From Mercurialis annua (lineage: Eukaryota > Streptophyta > Magnoliopsida > Malpighiales > Euphorbiaceae): DNA of 64,000 nucleotides. Positions 11,163 to 24,062 of the stretch are shown here, piece by piece. Where the stretch lies: assembly GCF_937616625.2 (NCBI RefSeq), contig NC_065570.1, forward strand, positions 5,032,001-5,096,000. The letters are read 5' to 3'. Position numbers and translations under genes: made by a program. The notes beneath the pieces are model-generated. The model saw only the letters and a list, made by a program, of their open reading frames with translations. It made no database searches and was not told the DNA's origin. Positions within the stretch are counted from its first letter, which is position 1; each line of letters opens with the position of its first letter.

Positions 11163-12957
11163 ATGCAATTATCTTATGGTAAGATTGGTTTGTTTTCTTC
11201 TTCTTCTTCTCTCTTGTTCCGAGTCGAGTCAATTCTTCGTGAATTGCAGGTTTTGTGGGGTTTTAATGGATTCACTATCTCTTGTTTTCTAGTTACAGAT
11301 CTTTTCAAACTTCATCTTCTGATGCCTTTTTTGTTGTCGTTCCGCCATTTTTGACTCAATTGAGAAAAACTGACAGATCTTTTGAGAAATCCAGTTTTTA
11401 TAATTTTGCTGTGTTTTTCACTTCTGGGTATCTGTATAACTCTAAAAGACTCAAAATTTCGTGTAATTTGACTTCTAGGTCTTTCAATTGAAATCTCAGA
11501 GCCAATCTGGTGTTTTGAAAAAAACTTATTTTGCAGAAGTTCAATTTGCTAACTGTTGTTTGAATTGTTCTGATGAACAGAGATGGATAAAGAAGAGAGA
11601 AATCAGAGAGCAAATAAAGCATTAGAGCCAGATATTTTACTGCAGTGGGGGAATCGGAAGAGATTACGATGTGTTCGCGTTAGAGATCCACGAATCATTT
11701 CTCAAAGATCCGATGGTGTTTTTCGAAGAAAAATCACTACTCGAACTGATAGACGTGTCTCTTCTGTTGCAGATGAAAAAATTACTCATCACTTTCACTC
11801 TAATCATCGTCTTACAAGGTATGTAGATTTGTTTTTATTTTGGTTTTCAGTGATTTAAATCAAAAGTTTTCATGGTTTTTGCTGAGAGAAAAGATCCGAG
11901 TTTTGCTAGTTTTTTGTTCCTGATTTGATTTTCTTCTTCTTTCTCAGCAATTAAACAGAGAATTCAGACGTTTTCTTTGCAAGGTTGTTCTTTGTTTGAT
12001 AGCTGAGAAAATTAAAATCTGAAGATTAATTTTAAAGCTCCGGCTTTGTTCATGTTGTTTTTGTGTTTTTTTTCCTAATTCTGGTTTGTTTTCTTTTTCT
12101 TTTTGTGTTTTCTGTTTGTTTTCTCAGCAACCAAACAGACAGTTGAGAATTTCTATCGAATTTTAACGAGAAAGGTTGGAATTTCAAGTAATCACACCTG
12201 TTTGGTTGATGGGAAAATCTAAGTAGATCTCAAATAAAGGAGAAATGTAATGAAAAAAGAAAAAAGCTTGAAATGTTGACTTAGATGGTGATCTGTTTTT
12301 TCACAGGAATTCAGAAGCATCAATACTGAGGTCAAGTGTGACCGAGAATCGGAAGTCGGCTTCGCCGGAAAAGGAAGACAGATACTACACCACAAGAGGG
12401 TCAGTGGTGGGTGTGGATGAGAATGGGAAAATCTCCATGGATCTTAACAATGGAGAAGAAAACAATAGTTGTAACAATAATAACAAAGGAAATTTTGTGT
12501 GGCCAAAGCTTTACATTAGTTTATCAAGCAAAGAAAAAGAGGAAGATTTTATGGCTATGAAAGGGTGTAAGCTTCCTCAAAGGCCTAAAAAGAGAGCTAA
12601 GATAATCCAAAGAAGTTTGCTTGTAAGTCTCCTTTAAATGTTTTCTTCTTTATTTTACTACTTCTCTAATTTTCTGTCACTTTCTTGGGAAAATGTTGGT
12701 AAGAAGTTGTTTTTGGTTTGGTGGATGGCAGTTGGTAAGCCCAGGAGCATGGTTGACTGATATGTGTCAAGAGAGGTATGAAGTGAGGGAGAAGAAGAGT
12801 TCTAAGAAGGTATTTTAATTCTAATTCATCCTCTTTAGATCTAAATTTTCTTTAGTTTTTTTGTTTTTCTGAATTTTGTTTTTTGTTTTGGGATGTGATG
12901 CAGCAGAGACCAAGAGGATTGAAAGCTATGGGAAGCATGGAAAGTGATTCAGAATGA
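11163..12957 (+). CDS. DUF1639 family protein
   Basis: This plant-specific protein has no established biochemical role. Exons: 11163-11178, 11581-11818, 12307-12622, 12732-12809 and 12904-12957, about 233 aa. If the first small exon is 5' UTR instead, translation starts at the ATG at 11583 (227 aa). Both readings are in one frame because 16 nt plus AG joins cleanly. The DUF1639 signature spans the last three exons: LPQRPKKRAKIIQRSLL, then SPGAWLTDMCQERYEVREKK. The N-terminal half is basic and low-complexity, which suggests a nuclear location (inference). All introns are GT-AG. The last acceptor reads GCAGCAG, so it can be used two ways. I recall the family member At3g03880 beside the HugZ-like and APS kinase genes, matching the order here. 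Confidence 0.83.
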
Positions 12958-14290
12958 GAGAGATGACATGTATTGTTGTTGTTCTTGCAATGAAGCAGCA
13001 GAGCCTTTTTTTTTTTCCTTTGAAATGTTCAGAAATTTGTTCTGCAATTTTTGTTTGGGTGTGATGATGATAATGTGTTGAAATAGAAATTTGTTAAGAG
13101 TGGGAAAAGGAGGAAGCAAGGAAGAAATTGAGTCTCTGCTGTAATTTGTTTGTTTTGTTGTATAGATCTATGGTTCAATTTTTATTAATGAGAAAATTAA
13201 ATTTTTTTTTTCTCATATCACCAATAATAGTCTAGTTTTTTATTTTATTGGAAATCTTCTTTCTGTGGGTGAAAAACAATGTCATCTGATGTGTGATCAG
13301 AGCCTTTAAATCCAATAACATGCAACCTCTATAGCATGTGACTAGAAATTTATATTTTAATCAAGAGGCATTTATCAGGGTCAATTTTTTTCCAAATAAG
13401 ATGGTTGATTTTGAATTATCATGGTCAGGTTTTTTCCATAGAAGATATGTTGATTTTGAAACTCTGATGCAGATGATGCCTGTAAATGGCTGAGATCATA
13501 CCAGGCATGCATAATTTTAAGAGCAATCATATCTCAGATGTTTATTTCTACATTAAATAGATTTCCTTGAATTTAATTGGATTTTACATGAGGGCATTTA
13601 GCAGCAGAAGATTTCATCTGATAGTTTTCTGCAGTATCCATACATTTCCTAAAAATAGAAACAAATTGGCAAGCACAATTCGAGTGTGGTTTTGAAATCT
13701 GTACAATTTTTATAAATTTCATGGATGGCTGTTCTTATAATTATACAAGTAAAAATGTCCTTTGTATGATGTATCAGGATTCAGCAGCAAGCAAACCAAG
13801 AGCAATGTGATTGTTAAGTTTCCAGCAAGCAGATCTCTGTTCCATTTCAACTATCAATTAGGCTGTTCATTTTGACCTGCACGAAGGAAGTCCCAGTTAG
13901 CAATGATGAGTTATACTATAAAACGAGATGCGTAGCATATTGCAATCAAGAGCCTATGCATCATAAGGGATGTTTATTATCACAGTTCGCCAGAACGAGC
14001 TCGAATGCATCAGGTATATACTGTGATGTGATAGTCAAGCAAAAGAACTAAACTTAGAACTGTTTTGAACACGTAAAAAGCTAAAAGTTACGTGTTAATT
14101 TTAAGAGATGATGGAACTTGAGGAGATGAACATTCCAAAATAAAAATGCAGAATTTGTTTTGTTGTCAAATAAAAGATCCTTCAAAGTTCATACTTGATT
14201 AACTTATCTTGACAACGAACAAGAGAGATAGTTAATTAACATCATATCATAAAAGTACATAAAATTACCTCCTTATTCCTTTTTCAGTGC
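12958..14290. other. Tail-to-tail spacer, 3' UTRs
   Basis: This gap lies between the convergent DUF1639 and HugZ-like genes. It begins with a pyrimidine-rich 3' UTR ending near 13200. I saw no ORF, RNA gene or transposon ends in the remainder. Confidence 0.6.
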
Positions 14291-14294
14291 GGTA

Positions 14295-17200
14295 TCAATT
14301 AACTTGAGACTTAGCAGCTTGAAGCATTTCCACTATTAGAGTCTTCACATCCCTAAGAAAAGAAAATATGCTTATCAGAACCATAAACTTTAAGGCCCAA
14401 GAATTCAATCATAGAAGGGAATGATGATGACTTGGGGCTTGCAAATGAACTAGGATAAAAACAATTCGACGCAGAATACATAAAAAAAAACTTACTTTCT
14501 ATCTTCAGCACGTCTAGGGAAAGGAATTCGAAGCTTGTACCCGTTCCCTTGACAGATGGCCTATAAGAGGGCGAAAAAGGTCAAATTATTTGCTCAGAGA
14601 GGAAGAAGAAGAGCAGCTTTAATTCTGAAATGAATAAAATAGACAGAGTAGCTGATACAGTTAAACAATTACGCAAGATGGTTACCTTAACGTTGAATCC
14701 CAGACTATCAATATCTAGAATGTAGGCAGAATCCACCTGAAGAGCACATGAAATCAAAAACCAAGTGTTTCACTTCGATTGTGTTGAATGAATAGCAATG
14801 AAAACTAAAGAAAGGAAAGGGGGGAGAATAGAGGGAAGAAGAATATTTTCTTTATTTTTTTTTCTCGCGTCGGTGAAAAGCTACAGCTCAATTTGGGCAG
14901 AAAGATCTGTTTAGGATTTCCATTAAAAGGTTGCACTGAGCACCTCAGGTTCTACTCAATTAGCTATAAAAAGTTTTCCCCCAAAATCGACAACCTTCAG
15001 AAAAATATTTATTCGATTTTTTTAAAATAAATTCCATTATGTTTGTAGCCATATATAGTCAAGTTATGTTGACGAGCACTGTTGCTTATAGACCATGTAT
15101 GATTTATGAGTTCCTAACGTAGAAATACAATTAGCTGTACATTTTATTACCGGTATTGACATTGCATGTTGCACGATGAGCCTTGTGTCCTCACCATGAT
15201 CTCTATTCATATGGGACTGATAAAATAAAAACAAAAGAACAATTAGAGTGGTCGAGGTTGGAGAGTGAGAAAAATTAAACAAGAATAACAAAAAGACACA
15301 AGCACAAGAAATATATACCGCTACGGGCTTAGAAAACTGAGATATCGAATCAACTTTAGCAGCTTGGTACTCTTCTTTGCTAAACTCTGCAACATTAAAC
15401 ATGAAATAGATAAACTAAAACAGAAAGAAGATGGATGGCAGCAAAAGAACAGGAAGTGTAAAGCGGCCTTAAGAGTATCACATACAATTCACTCCCAATT
15501 CTACTTAGAAGCACATTTTAAAAAAATCAGTTAATACATATTGGCTAGTAAAATTAGAAGCAAGAAAAGAGGAGAGAGATGCAGAATATTACACACCTCC
15601 TGATCCAAGTAAAGCAGTTGCAACTCCTGACACGTACCGCACAACTTTCGGTTCAATGCGTATGAATTGAAAGTCACCAAAGTCAACCTTCAGATTGTAA
15701 ATGCTATTAAGTTCTCATCTTGCTGTGAAAAAATAAAGCAGAAGAAAATAAGATTTAGGATGAAAAAAGAGAGGAAGCAAGTTACCCAGAATGCATTGGG
15801 ATGTTTGGCCAGATATGCACTTCGAATGGAGGTTATATCTTCCTCAGAAACCTAAAATAATTGAACATAAGGAAATTTCAAAATTTACATCATTCCGCTC
15901 CCTCCAGTGAAAATAAATAGTGAAGGTAAAATACATGCCAGACTAATGAATTTAAGATGGAGTCCATATATAGGAACAAAGAAGAAAAGAAAGCCTTACA
16001 GAAACAGCATCACCGTGCAATGTGATCACCAAATCAGTCCTATCCTCTGGATCTCTAGCAACAAGCAATGAGCATTTTGTATTAGCTGAGAGATCCTGTG
16101 CAAAGAAAGTGTCAGAGTCGTAGATCTCATAAGACTTAAATTTGGAAAGTAAATCAAAGGCTAAAAGAATTAATGGCCTGTTTAACAATTAGTAAGTGGA
16201 AAAATTGGGGATACAGAACAAATAGATTATGGGACATAATATGTCATGGACCAATCAGTTTGGCCAAGCATCTTCATTATGCACCTCGGAGATGGCTATA
16301 ATTGCTGAGGGTTAATTTCACAAATATGAAAAATAAGAGCACTCGACGAATCTCAATTTGATAAAAATTACTAGTCAGCATCACCAAACTTAAGTAATGT
16401 ATAGGAAGGTACATGCATGAATAAGACTTTCCAAAGTCAAAGTTGACTAATCCAAGTATCCAACAGAACCATGCTTGTTATTTTGTAGCCATATCTCTGA
16501 ATCTAAATAAACAGATGCTATTTATCTTCTAAAATGATGAAAGAATACAAAAGTTGCAGGAGATGTAAAATAGATACATAGATTATAAAGGTAACCTTTG
16601 TATGATTTGCCAAGCTGCTCACTGCTAAGATTGGAGATCCATCAACATCACAAGCAAAATCAACCATTGACCCTGATGGATAACCCTCATGCTTCTGTGG
16701 ATCATAAGTAAATGCTTTAAAACAGTATCCCAAAGAAACGAATGATGTAATCGAGTATAAACCAATGCGCAAGCAGAAATAGCCGGACTGCTATACATAA
16801 AACAGAATCACCATATTGTATGCCACTGGTTTTGGAATTCAGTACCAAATACACTCCTGTATTTCTAGGATTTACATTCATCCACCATATAGAACAAATC
16901 TTCAAAAATTTCAATGACTTCATGCAGTCCAAAGTCAGAGACATTGCAATTGAGAATGTTATGGACTGAATAAATTTATCCATTTCTATGAGTTTCGAAT
17001 ACAGAAAACCACCGTATTGAATCATGATCGACATCCTTTACTTTCGCTATTATCTCTTTCGACATGCAACTAAATAACGAACCTGAGAAAAAGTCGAAAG
17101 CACGGCACGAACACTGTGATGAAGCACAGTTTTGATCTCCTCAACAGGAGGAAGCCTAGCAGCCTTTTCCTATAAAAATTACACAACAAATTCAACACCA

Positions 17201-17686
17201 ATCAATCAATAGACATTAGACATACAATTAGCACTTTATCATCATGTGCAAGTATTGAACTGATTCTGACAACATCATTTCACATGATTTCATTTGTTTC
17301 CAAATATCTAATTTTTAAAGTTACAATATAATTAACTTACTTGGTGACTTTGAATCAACTGGAACAAATTGGCATCATCACTAGCAACATCCCCAGAAGA
17401 AACACTCTGATTATACAAATATTAAACAAATTAAAAGAAACCCATTAATTTAAACAAGTTGAATTATCAATAAAAGTAATAAATTTTGTATCTTTTTACT
17501 TTTGATTACCTGAGATGATGATGACTGAGTTGTTGCAGAGGCCATAGAAATAGAAGGGTAACGGTGGTGATTTGACGAGAGAGATGAACGGGAAAATGGT
17601 AATTGAAAAGAAGAAATTTTGGATTTATTGTGTTTGAGTAAAGCCGTAAATATAGGGGGTGAACATTGCGCCATTGTAGTGTTCAT
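14295..17686 (-). CDS. HOZ: HugZ-like FMN-binding split-barrel protein, plastid (HOZ / At3g03890 type)
   Basis: Twelve exons: 17686-17510, 17406-17341, 17169-17083, 16694-16596, 16095-16000, 15851-15786, 15687-15597, 15386-15319, 15216-15151, 14736-14686, 14560-14496 and 14352-14295. They join in frame to 329 aa, and all junctions are GT-AG. The first exon is Ser-rich and basic, like a plastid transit peptide; GTG rather than ATG precedes it at 17707, so I start at 17686. The split-barrel domain begins about residue 111 with HEGYPSGSMVDFACD and SSLANHTK. The C-terminal HugZ-type domain carries SHMNRDHGEDT, then LGFNVKA and IPFPRRAEDRKDVK. Family members bind FMN or heme, and the Arabidopsis homologue is described as a dimeric plastid heme oxygenase. 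Heme-degrading activity here is inferred from homology. Confidence 0.87.
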
Positions 17687-17709
17687 TGCTGCAGACCAAC
17701 ACAACACGC

Positions 17710-19050
17710 AAGGAAGCTAACTAATGACACCTACCTCTTAACTTTTTTAACTACTAGTTTTATTTAATTATCCGCAGGTTTTTGGCTTTTAAGAGGTACA
17801 AATATTTTGGAAGCTAAGCTTGAAGATAGTTTCTTGAGCTTTCTTACTGCAGAATTGATTTTGTCTCTTGATTGGTAGAAAGTATAAAAAAACCCTTTAA
17901 ATTTTTAAAAAGTGCTATTATATTTTGCCATTTGAGTTTTTGTAATTTTTAAGTAGTTTAAATTAATTTTTATATTTAAATATTCATATGAATAATTACA
18001 AATATGGGAGATTAAGTTAGTTTTAAATAGCTTTTAAGTTGAGGGAAAAAATTGCGAAAATGAAATTAATTTATCATAAACACTAGCTTTAAGACTATTA
18101 TGTCCATAAAGTTAATTTATATGCTAATTGCCATTGATTAAAGTTGAGGGGGCAAATTGCTATTTAAGGCGATTAAGTTGTAAAGAATAATTTATAAGAG
18201 CTTATATGTCGGAAGAGTTTAAAAGTTTTTTCTTGCTATTTTAAAAATAAAATTAAAAGAATTTATTTGCGCTTTTGTAAAAAATTAAAGATTTTTTTTA
18301 TATCTTTAGCCTTATTCATTGTTTTATTTTTGAAAGAAAGCCAAATAATTAAAATAATTTTTTTGCATTCATTTAACAATTAACACATATTTTAAATATT
18401 TATATATATTTTATAAATATTTAAAACATACCATACTGTGTTTTTCTACTGCTATAGTATAATATATAAAATTATACTGAAAATTAAATTATTAAAAATA
18501 TTAAAAAGGTGCTTAAAATTGTGAATGGAGTTAAAGGGATAAACCCAAAAATAAGAAACTGTCGAAAGTTTGGTGGATCTTTATACTAATTTATTCATCT
18601 GCAGCAATTTCAATTGGAAGAAAATATATTCTTCTAAACTTTAGAAATTTTTAATTGCACTAAATTAAATGAAGGCAAGCAAGTCGTGATATGTTTGGTT
18701 TGTGACAAAACTATGGCGCTGTCCTAAATCCTAAACATATTTTATTTTTCATTAACATGTTTTTATTATAAGCCTAAATAAAACGTTGTAACAATATTGT
18801 TATTTAGAAAACCTATGAATATCGTCACGAAGGGTCGAGGAGAATTGATGAATATGTAGGTTTTGATATTTGGAAGAATTGGAGTTCGATTTTGAAGGAA
18901 ATTTACTAGAAATATACATAAATTGTGATAACATTTGAATTGAACAACAAAGAAAACAACCAAACCTAAATTTAGAATCCAGTGTATTAAACCAAAAACA
19001 CAAACTTTACATAATCAAGAATCATATCCTAAGTCCGTAGGCAGAGGTAG
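17710..19050. other. AT-rich spacer, nothing recognised
   Basis: The first 200 bases are the HugZ-like gene's upstream region. The rest is AT-rich with weak ORFs on the minus strand (18766-19003) that look like the 3' UTR of the neighbouring small gene. Confidence 0.55.
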
Positions 19051-19051
19051 C

Positions 19052-19294
19052 TCAATCGGAGTGGGAATGATCGGAATCGGAATCGGAATCGGAATAGATA
19101 GCGGAGGAATTAGGGTTGTAGCAGAGATAAGTCCAGAGAGAGAGAAGCAGACGGCCAAAATGATGAAAAGGCAAACAGAAGAGAAGATTGAGGACTTGAT
19201 CGCTGCTTAAACGCTCCGGATTGCACGCTACGTACTGCCAAAGATCTGCTGATATGTTCGCTACTCTCATCGCCACATTACTGTTCAGTACCAT
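19052..19294 (-). CDS. Small protein of unknown function, 80 aa
   Basis: A single-exon ORF starts at the ATG at 19294; the frame is open upstream only through a TTG and a poly-lysine stretch that reads as leader. The body is well structured: ISADLWQYVACNPERLSSDQ, then a hydrophobic helix LLFCLPFHHFGRLLLSLWTYLC. The tail is SDSDSDSDHSHSD, encoded by a GGAATC hexanucleotide repeat. One membrane segment with an acidic Ser-Asp tail is what can be seen. I do not recognise a family with a known role. It lies between the HugZ-like and APS kinase genes, all on the minus strand. Coding status is inferred from composition. Confidence 0.6.
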   Translation of the reverse strand: MVLNSNVAMRVANISADLWQYVACNPERLSSDQVLNLLFCLPFHHFGRLLLSLWTYLCYNPNSSAIYSDSDSDSDHSHSD

Positions 19295-19419
19295 TTTCTT
19301 CTTCTTTTTCTGTTTGCTGTTTTGTTGGTTTTCCTTTCCGGAGATAATAGAAATTACCAAACCAATTCCTCTAGAAAAGTCATTTGGGTCGTCAAATTAG
19401 AGGAAAGTCTAGTAAGCCC

Positions 19420-19960
19420 GCAAACCAAACTACGTCGTATTACTAATGGTTGGTTGGCTTATTTCCAAATCCAATGTTCTATTGATTCTTTTTTTTTTTG
19501 CCAAAGAATGTTCTATTGATTCAGTAGGTAAGTGTGACCAGTTTTCGGTCAAATTCTAATTCATCGGATCAAACCAAATTAATCGAGCTAAACTGTTCAA
19601 ATAATATCTGACTCGTAAAATTAAAAAGTTAGAAAATGTGGATTCAGTTCCTCCTGCAAGCGCAAATAACCTAGTTCAACTCAAAATGCATACACAAGCT
19701 TTTTTCTGTAAACATACAATTGATACAATTTTCTGGATGAACATTTATCAGATTAAGAAGATAAAAGGAACTATGGAACATTGCGTCTTGAGAATGAACA
19801 CAAACAACAAGTCTCAGTACACTTAAGCTATCTCAAAGGTGGATTCTATAAAGGCTAGAGTATTACTAGCCATCTATTCTTTATTCCAAACACCGCGGGC
19901 AAGATGGTAGTCAGAGTCTGCTGATACTCGGCACCGTTATATCCGTGATGTCGAAGCAGA
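19420..19960. other. Spacer and APS kinase 3' UTR
   Basis: The part next to 19960 is the downstream region of the APS kinase gene. I saw no other gene; the small plus-strand ORF at 19638-19826 has no coding character. Confidence 0.5.
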
Positions 19961-19968
19961 TTAGAGAA

Positions 19969-22267
19969 TCATTGATCCTGCAGAAACCCTTTATTTTCCA
20001 AGTAAGATACTACTTGCCCAGCCATGGCACCCGGTGTGGCGCAGACTCCGTCTATTTCTTGTAACTCTATCTGCATTCAAAAGACGACATTTGAAACTAC
20101 CGTACTCAAAGGTAAATGAAACATCATACTATTTGCTAATATGCGGTTTTAATAGAGCAATCCTCGAGTTAAACTTCAGTTTAAACATACCTCACAGTTC
20201 AAAGGTGGTTCATAAGGATCATCTATGCCAGTGAAACCTGCAAATTTAATAAAATCATGTTAATGAAAAAATTACAGTGAACCATACATGGCCTAATTAT
20301 TTAAAATGATTACTCGGATATAGTCAAGAACTACATTTGTGGTTCACACTACAGTTGTTGACTAGTGTTACTCGAAATTACTAAACCTCTAGCGATTTGC
20401 AATCATAAGGATCATTAGCAATATGGAGCGTCAAATCTCAGCAATTTGAGATAAGGAGATCTCAATTATACAAAATTATGTTTCAAGAGCAGACCTTTAA
20501 TCTTTCCAGCACGTGCAAGCTTGTAAAGGCCTTTACAGTCTCTTAACTCGCACAATGATAGAGACATGTTCATGAAAACCTGTACAAATACGAGTAAACT
20601 GGTTCTGTCTAAAAGACACGTTTGCTAAGTTGTAAAATGGGAACCACTTGATAATGAACCTTACCTCAATAAAATTTCCTTCTGGCAACATTGCACGGCA
20701 AGCATCCCGGTCTTTTCTGTATGGAGATATCAAACTAGCAATGCATATTAAACCAGCATCAGCAAAGAGTTTTGCTACTTCCCCTAAATAAAATAAAAAT
20801 ACACAACATTAGTGATCAATGAATAAAAAACAAATGCATTAGTCAAAAGCACAATTAAAAAACTACCACATGCAGTAATAATATTAGAGGCCAAACACAT
20901 GTAACATATTAATCATCACAAAAATTGGTTTTATTCTGTTTCCTTACGTGAAAGTTCAGATATCAGAACACCAGACAAGATACAACTTCATTTAACAGAT
21001 TTGTCTAACACAAACCCTGTACTATACTACTATAACAATATCATTTCGCGTGTTTATCCTTTACATTGAAAAAAATAAGCATCTATTAAAAATTAACTAT
21101 CAAGGCTAAAATTTCTAGTTGTAAGCTTGTAAGCCATACTAACCAACCCTGCGTATATTTTCAGTTCGGTCTTCAGCACTGAAACGAAGATCTTTGTTCA
21201 GACCATGACGAACGTTATCACCATCGAGAACATAGGTTAGTTTTCCTCGAGAGTGTAGTTCTCTGCTTATAGAGCATGCTAGTGTGCTTTTTCCTAAGAA
21301 AAGGATCAAAACAGATATGAGAACAGACACGAGTTAACAAAGAATATAACAGGAGAGACTCGAGTTGTCCATCAGCAAAGAGCATTTGTCAAAAAACATA
21401 CAATAAAAATCCAGCATCCACCAACTTTTTGCACAGTAAGATTATTAACCTTATTGGCAGTTCCGTTGATTGAAAAAACAAAAAAACAGAAAATTCGGAA
21501 ATACTACAAGAACATGTGAAATTGTGAATGCATGTCAGCTAGAAGTTAGAACACATTCTACACAATAAGTGGGCCTGGTTATCAGTTAGTGTACCCACTC
21601 TACACATAAACCATGGTGGAGTTCAAGAACAACTCCTCTCTTTTTGGACAAAGCCAACTGCCAACCCCTAAGACAGATAAGTCGAAGATTCATACACATA
21701 TGTTACTGTTGTATCTATAATAGGAAGGTAAGAAAAAAATGCATGTATCATCCAACTAAGAAATTAATCCAGTTTATAGCCTCCATTTATTTATTAATTT
21801 TAAAGCAATAAGAACTATGAGAGACCAGACAATTCAGTGTTTGGTCTCACCACAGATAACAAATATCACGGTGCAAGTTTATTTAGGCCAACATCCATCT
21901 TATAAGGATGTATGTAGTCATCAATGGCACCTTCACTTCCGAGGTCTGACATTAAAATAGAACTTTTTAGTTGCAACTATGAAGTCATCACATCTTCTTC
22001 ACCATATTGAAATAATAATGCTCATTGCTCAAATTGAAATCTAACAACTTCCTGAACTCTCCAAAAAAAAAACTTAAAAGTCTTATATTGCTGGGAGATT
22101 CTAATATCTTAATATATGAGAAAGATAAGAGTTCAAAATAAACCTGATCCGCTGAGCCCTGTTATCCAGACAACGCATCCCTTCTGATTAAGTAGCTTTT
22201 GCCTCTCAGAATTCCCGACGGGGCATTCTTGCCAAAATATGTTGTTAACATTTGCCAAACTGGACAT
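19969..22267 (-). CDS. APK3: Adenylyl-sulfate kinase (APS kinase), cytosolic APK3 type
   Basis: The enzyme phosphorylates adenylyl-sulfate with ATP to give PAPS, the sulfate donor for sulfotransferases. Six exons: 22267-22144, 21293-21144, 20783-20665, 20579-20495, 20237-20191 and 20070-19969. They join to 208 aa with GT-AG introns. The Walker A motif GLSGSGKST is split by intron 1. Further family motifs are [39 protein letters not shown], a [20 protein letters not shown] block and the PYEPPLNCE motif. There is no transit peptide: the protein begins about 30 residues before Walker A. This fits the short cytosolic Arabidopsis isoform rather than the plastid ones. Phase and length agree throughout, so the model is firm. 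A 5' UTR intron is likely (next entry). Confidence 0.93.
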
Positions 22268-22295
22268 AATAGATTCTATTTTTTCAGCTCACTTT

Positions 22296-23152
22296 CTACA
22301 ATATTACAATGAAATCAACAACAGTACAGTAGTGAGATAGCGGCAGTAGCATAACTATTTTATGACAAAGAAGAAAAATAGAAGACAACAAACTATCACA
22401 TGTTAAATGACATGAACATATGAAAAATTATAGCCTTCAATAAGAAAAAGTTGTGTAGGGCTCCTGATAAAGCTGACATTATCAAATTCTTCATTTCAAT
22501 GCAAAGAGAATCATAAGATTCCGGTATCATTTCAAGATCATTGAGCATGCATATAGGTAGCTCAAACACTTCATTAAATTAACATTTTCCATTCCAGAAA
22601 TGTGTCAAAAACTTGACGTTTCGGACACGAAATTTCATTTTTAACACAGGAAACCTTGAAGTAGCAACATTTTGCCGTGTCCATTTCCAAGTGCCCCGTT
22701 TTCCCGTGTCAGCGTCTACTACCGAGATATCTAATCCTAATCTCATATATTACACAATCAAAAAAGTTCAATAAATTGAAGTTTCTCATGAATCAAAACG
22801 AAACTTTTATCATATGCATCAAATTCCCTCCCACATTCAAACGAAACCCAACCAAATGATGATCCATTAGCTATGACCATGATCTAAATTTCATCACCCA
22901 TCAAGATACCAAGCTAGAAAGAATACACTTCAAATGTCAAATGAAAACAAACAAACAAAAATCATTTCCCCATTACCAAGAAATGCACATTAACAAGAAA
23001 GGTGATCACGCAACAATCAATTGAGGATTCTAAACAAGATGTACATTAAAACGGAGGTTTTAGCAAATCAACCCACAAATTAATTAGATTACATGGAGCT
23101 AGAGGATTAAAAACAAGATAGAAGCACTAAATACGAGAGAGAGAAGTCTTAC
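22296..23152 (-). other. Probable 5' UTR intron of the APS kinase gene
   Basis: On the minus strand a donor AATT-GTAAGAC sits at 23152 and an acceptor TTGTAG at 22296, 29 bases before the start codon. The leader exon upstream (to about 23280) is purine/pyrimidine mixed and GC-richer than the intron. Leader introns are common in plant genes, but the junctions here are inferred only from consensus. Confidence 0.5.
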
Positions 23153-23289
23153 AATTAAATTTGAGAAGGGAAAGAAAAGACAAAGGTGGCTCCGTGTCCT
23201 TACAGTGAATGCGAATTGTAGGAAGAGAGGAGGCTCAGAATAGACGGTGAAGTGATCAAGGCGCAGTAATAGGAGTGGCGTTTTGAATT

Positions 23290-24062
23290 GAAATCAAGGG
23301 GTGTGCTTTAATATCACAGTTTTTTTATCACCATTAATAGGACCCGTGGGAAAATGAGTTGAATAACTGATAAAAAAATTAACAATCTTTTATTTTCCCC
23401 ACTTTAGTTTAAATTGCTCTAAGTTTTTTTACAACCTCAACAAAAGAAATAGAATAAGCCAGATTAACTAATTTATAGGTGTTTTTATCCAAAACTATAC
23501 GTTCGTAGCGCTCCACGTTCTATAGCCTTTTATCTTCAATAATTTCATAATCTTCAATTAATTGTTCAAATTTGCTACAAATGAAATTCGAACCCAATAC
23601 CCCCCTTTTGCCATCGTCATTACAAATAAAATTTATAAATTTATGAAATTTAATGGTTCAATAAATTCAAATATATTTAAATTTTACTTTTCTAATTTTT
23701 AAATTTTATTTAATGTTTAATTTTTTTTAAAAATTAAACTAAAAAATATATTTTTTTTCAAAAAATTAAAAATCAAGTAAAGCTAATCCACTAAATTTTG
23801 TAATAGTATAATTTTTATTTAAATATATTCAAAAATTAATTTTTTTTTTTTTTTAACTCAGTTAACTAATATAAAATGAAAAAAATAAAAATATGAGGAG
23901 CTTCAGCCCAATTTGCGGTTAATAATCACCACCTGGATTTGCATACAAAAGGCTGAAGCAATCTGCATCTTATCACCCATGACCCACTACTCTCCCCAGT
24001 GAGCCACTGATCTGTCTCAGATTTTTGTTTTACGAGAAAGAGATGCATCACTTATTACCATA
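23290..24062. promoter_or_regulatory. Divergent promoter region between APS kinase and DnaJ genes
   Basis: The two genes start back to back here. The middle (23400-23900) is extremely AT-rich. No discrete promoter motif is convincing, so this is a positional call. Confidence 0.4.
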
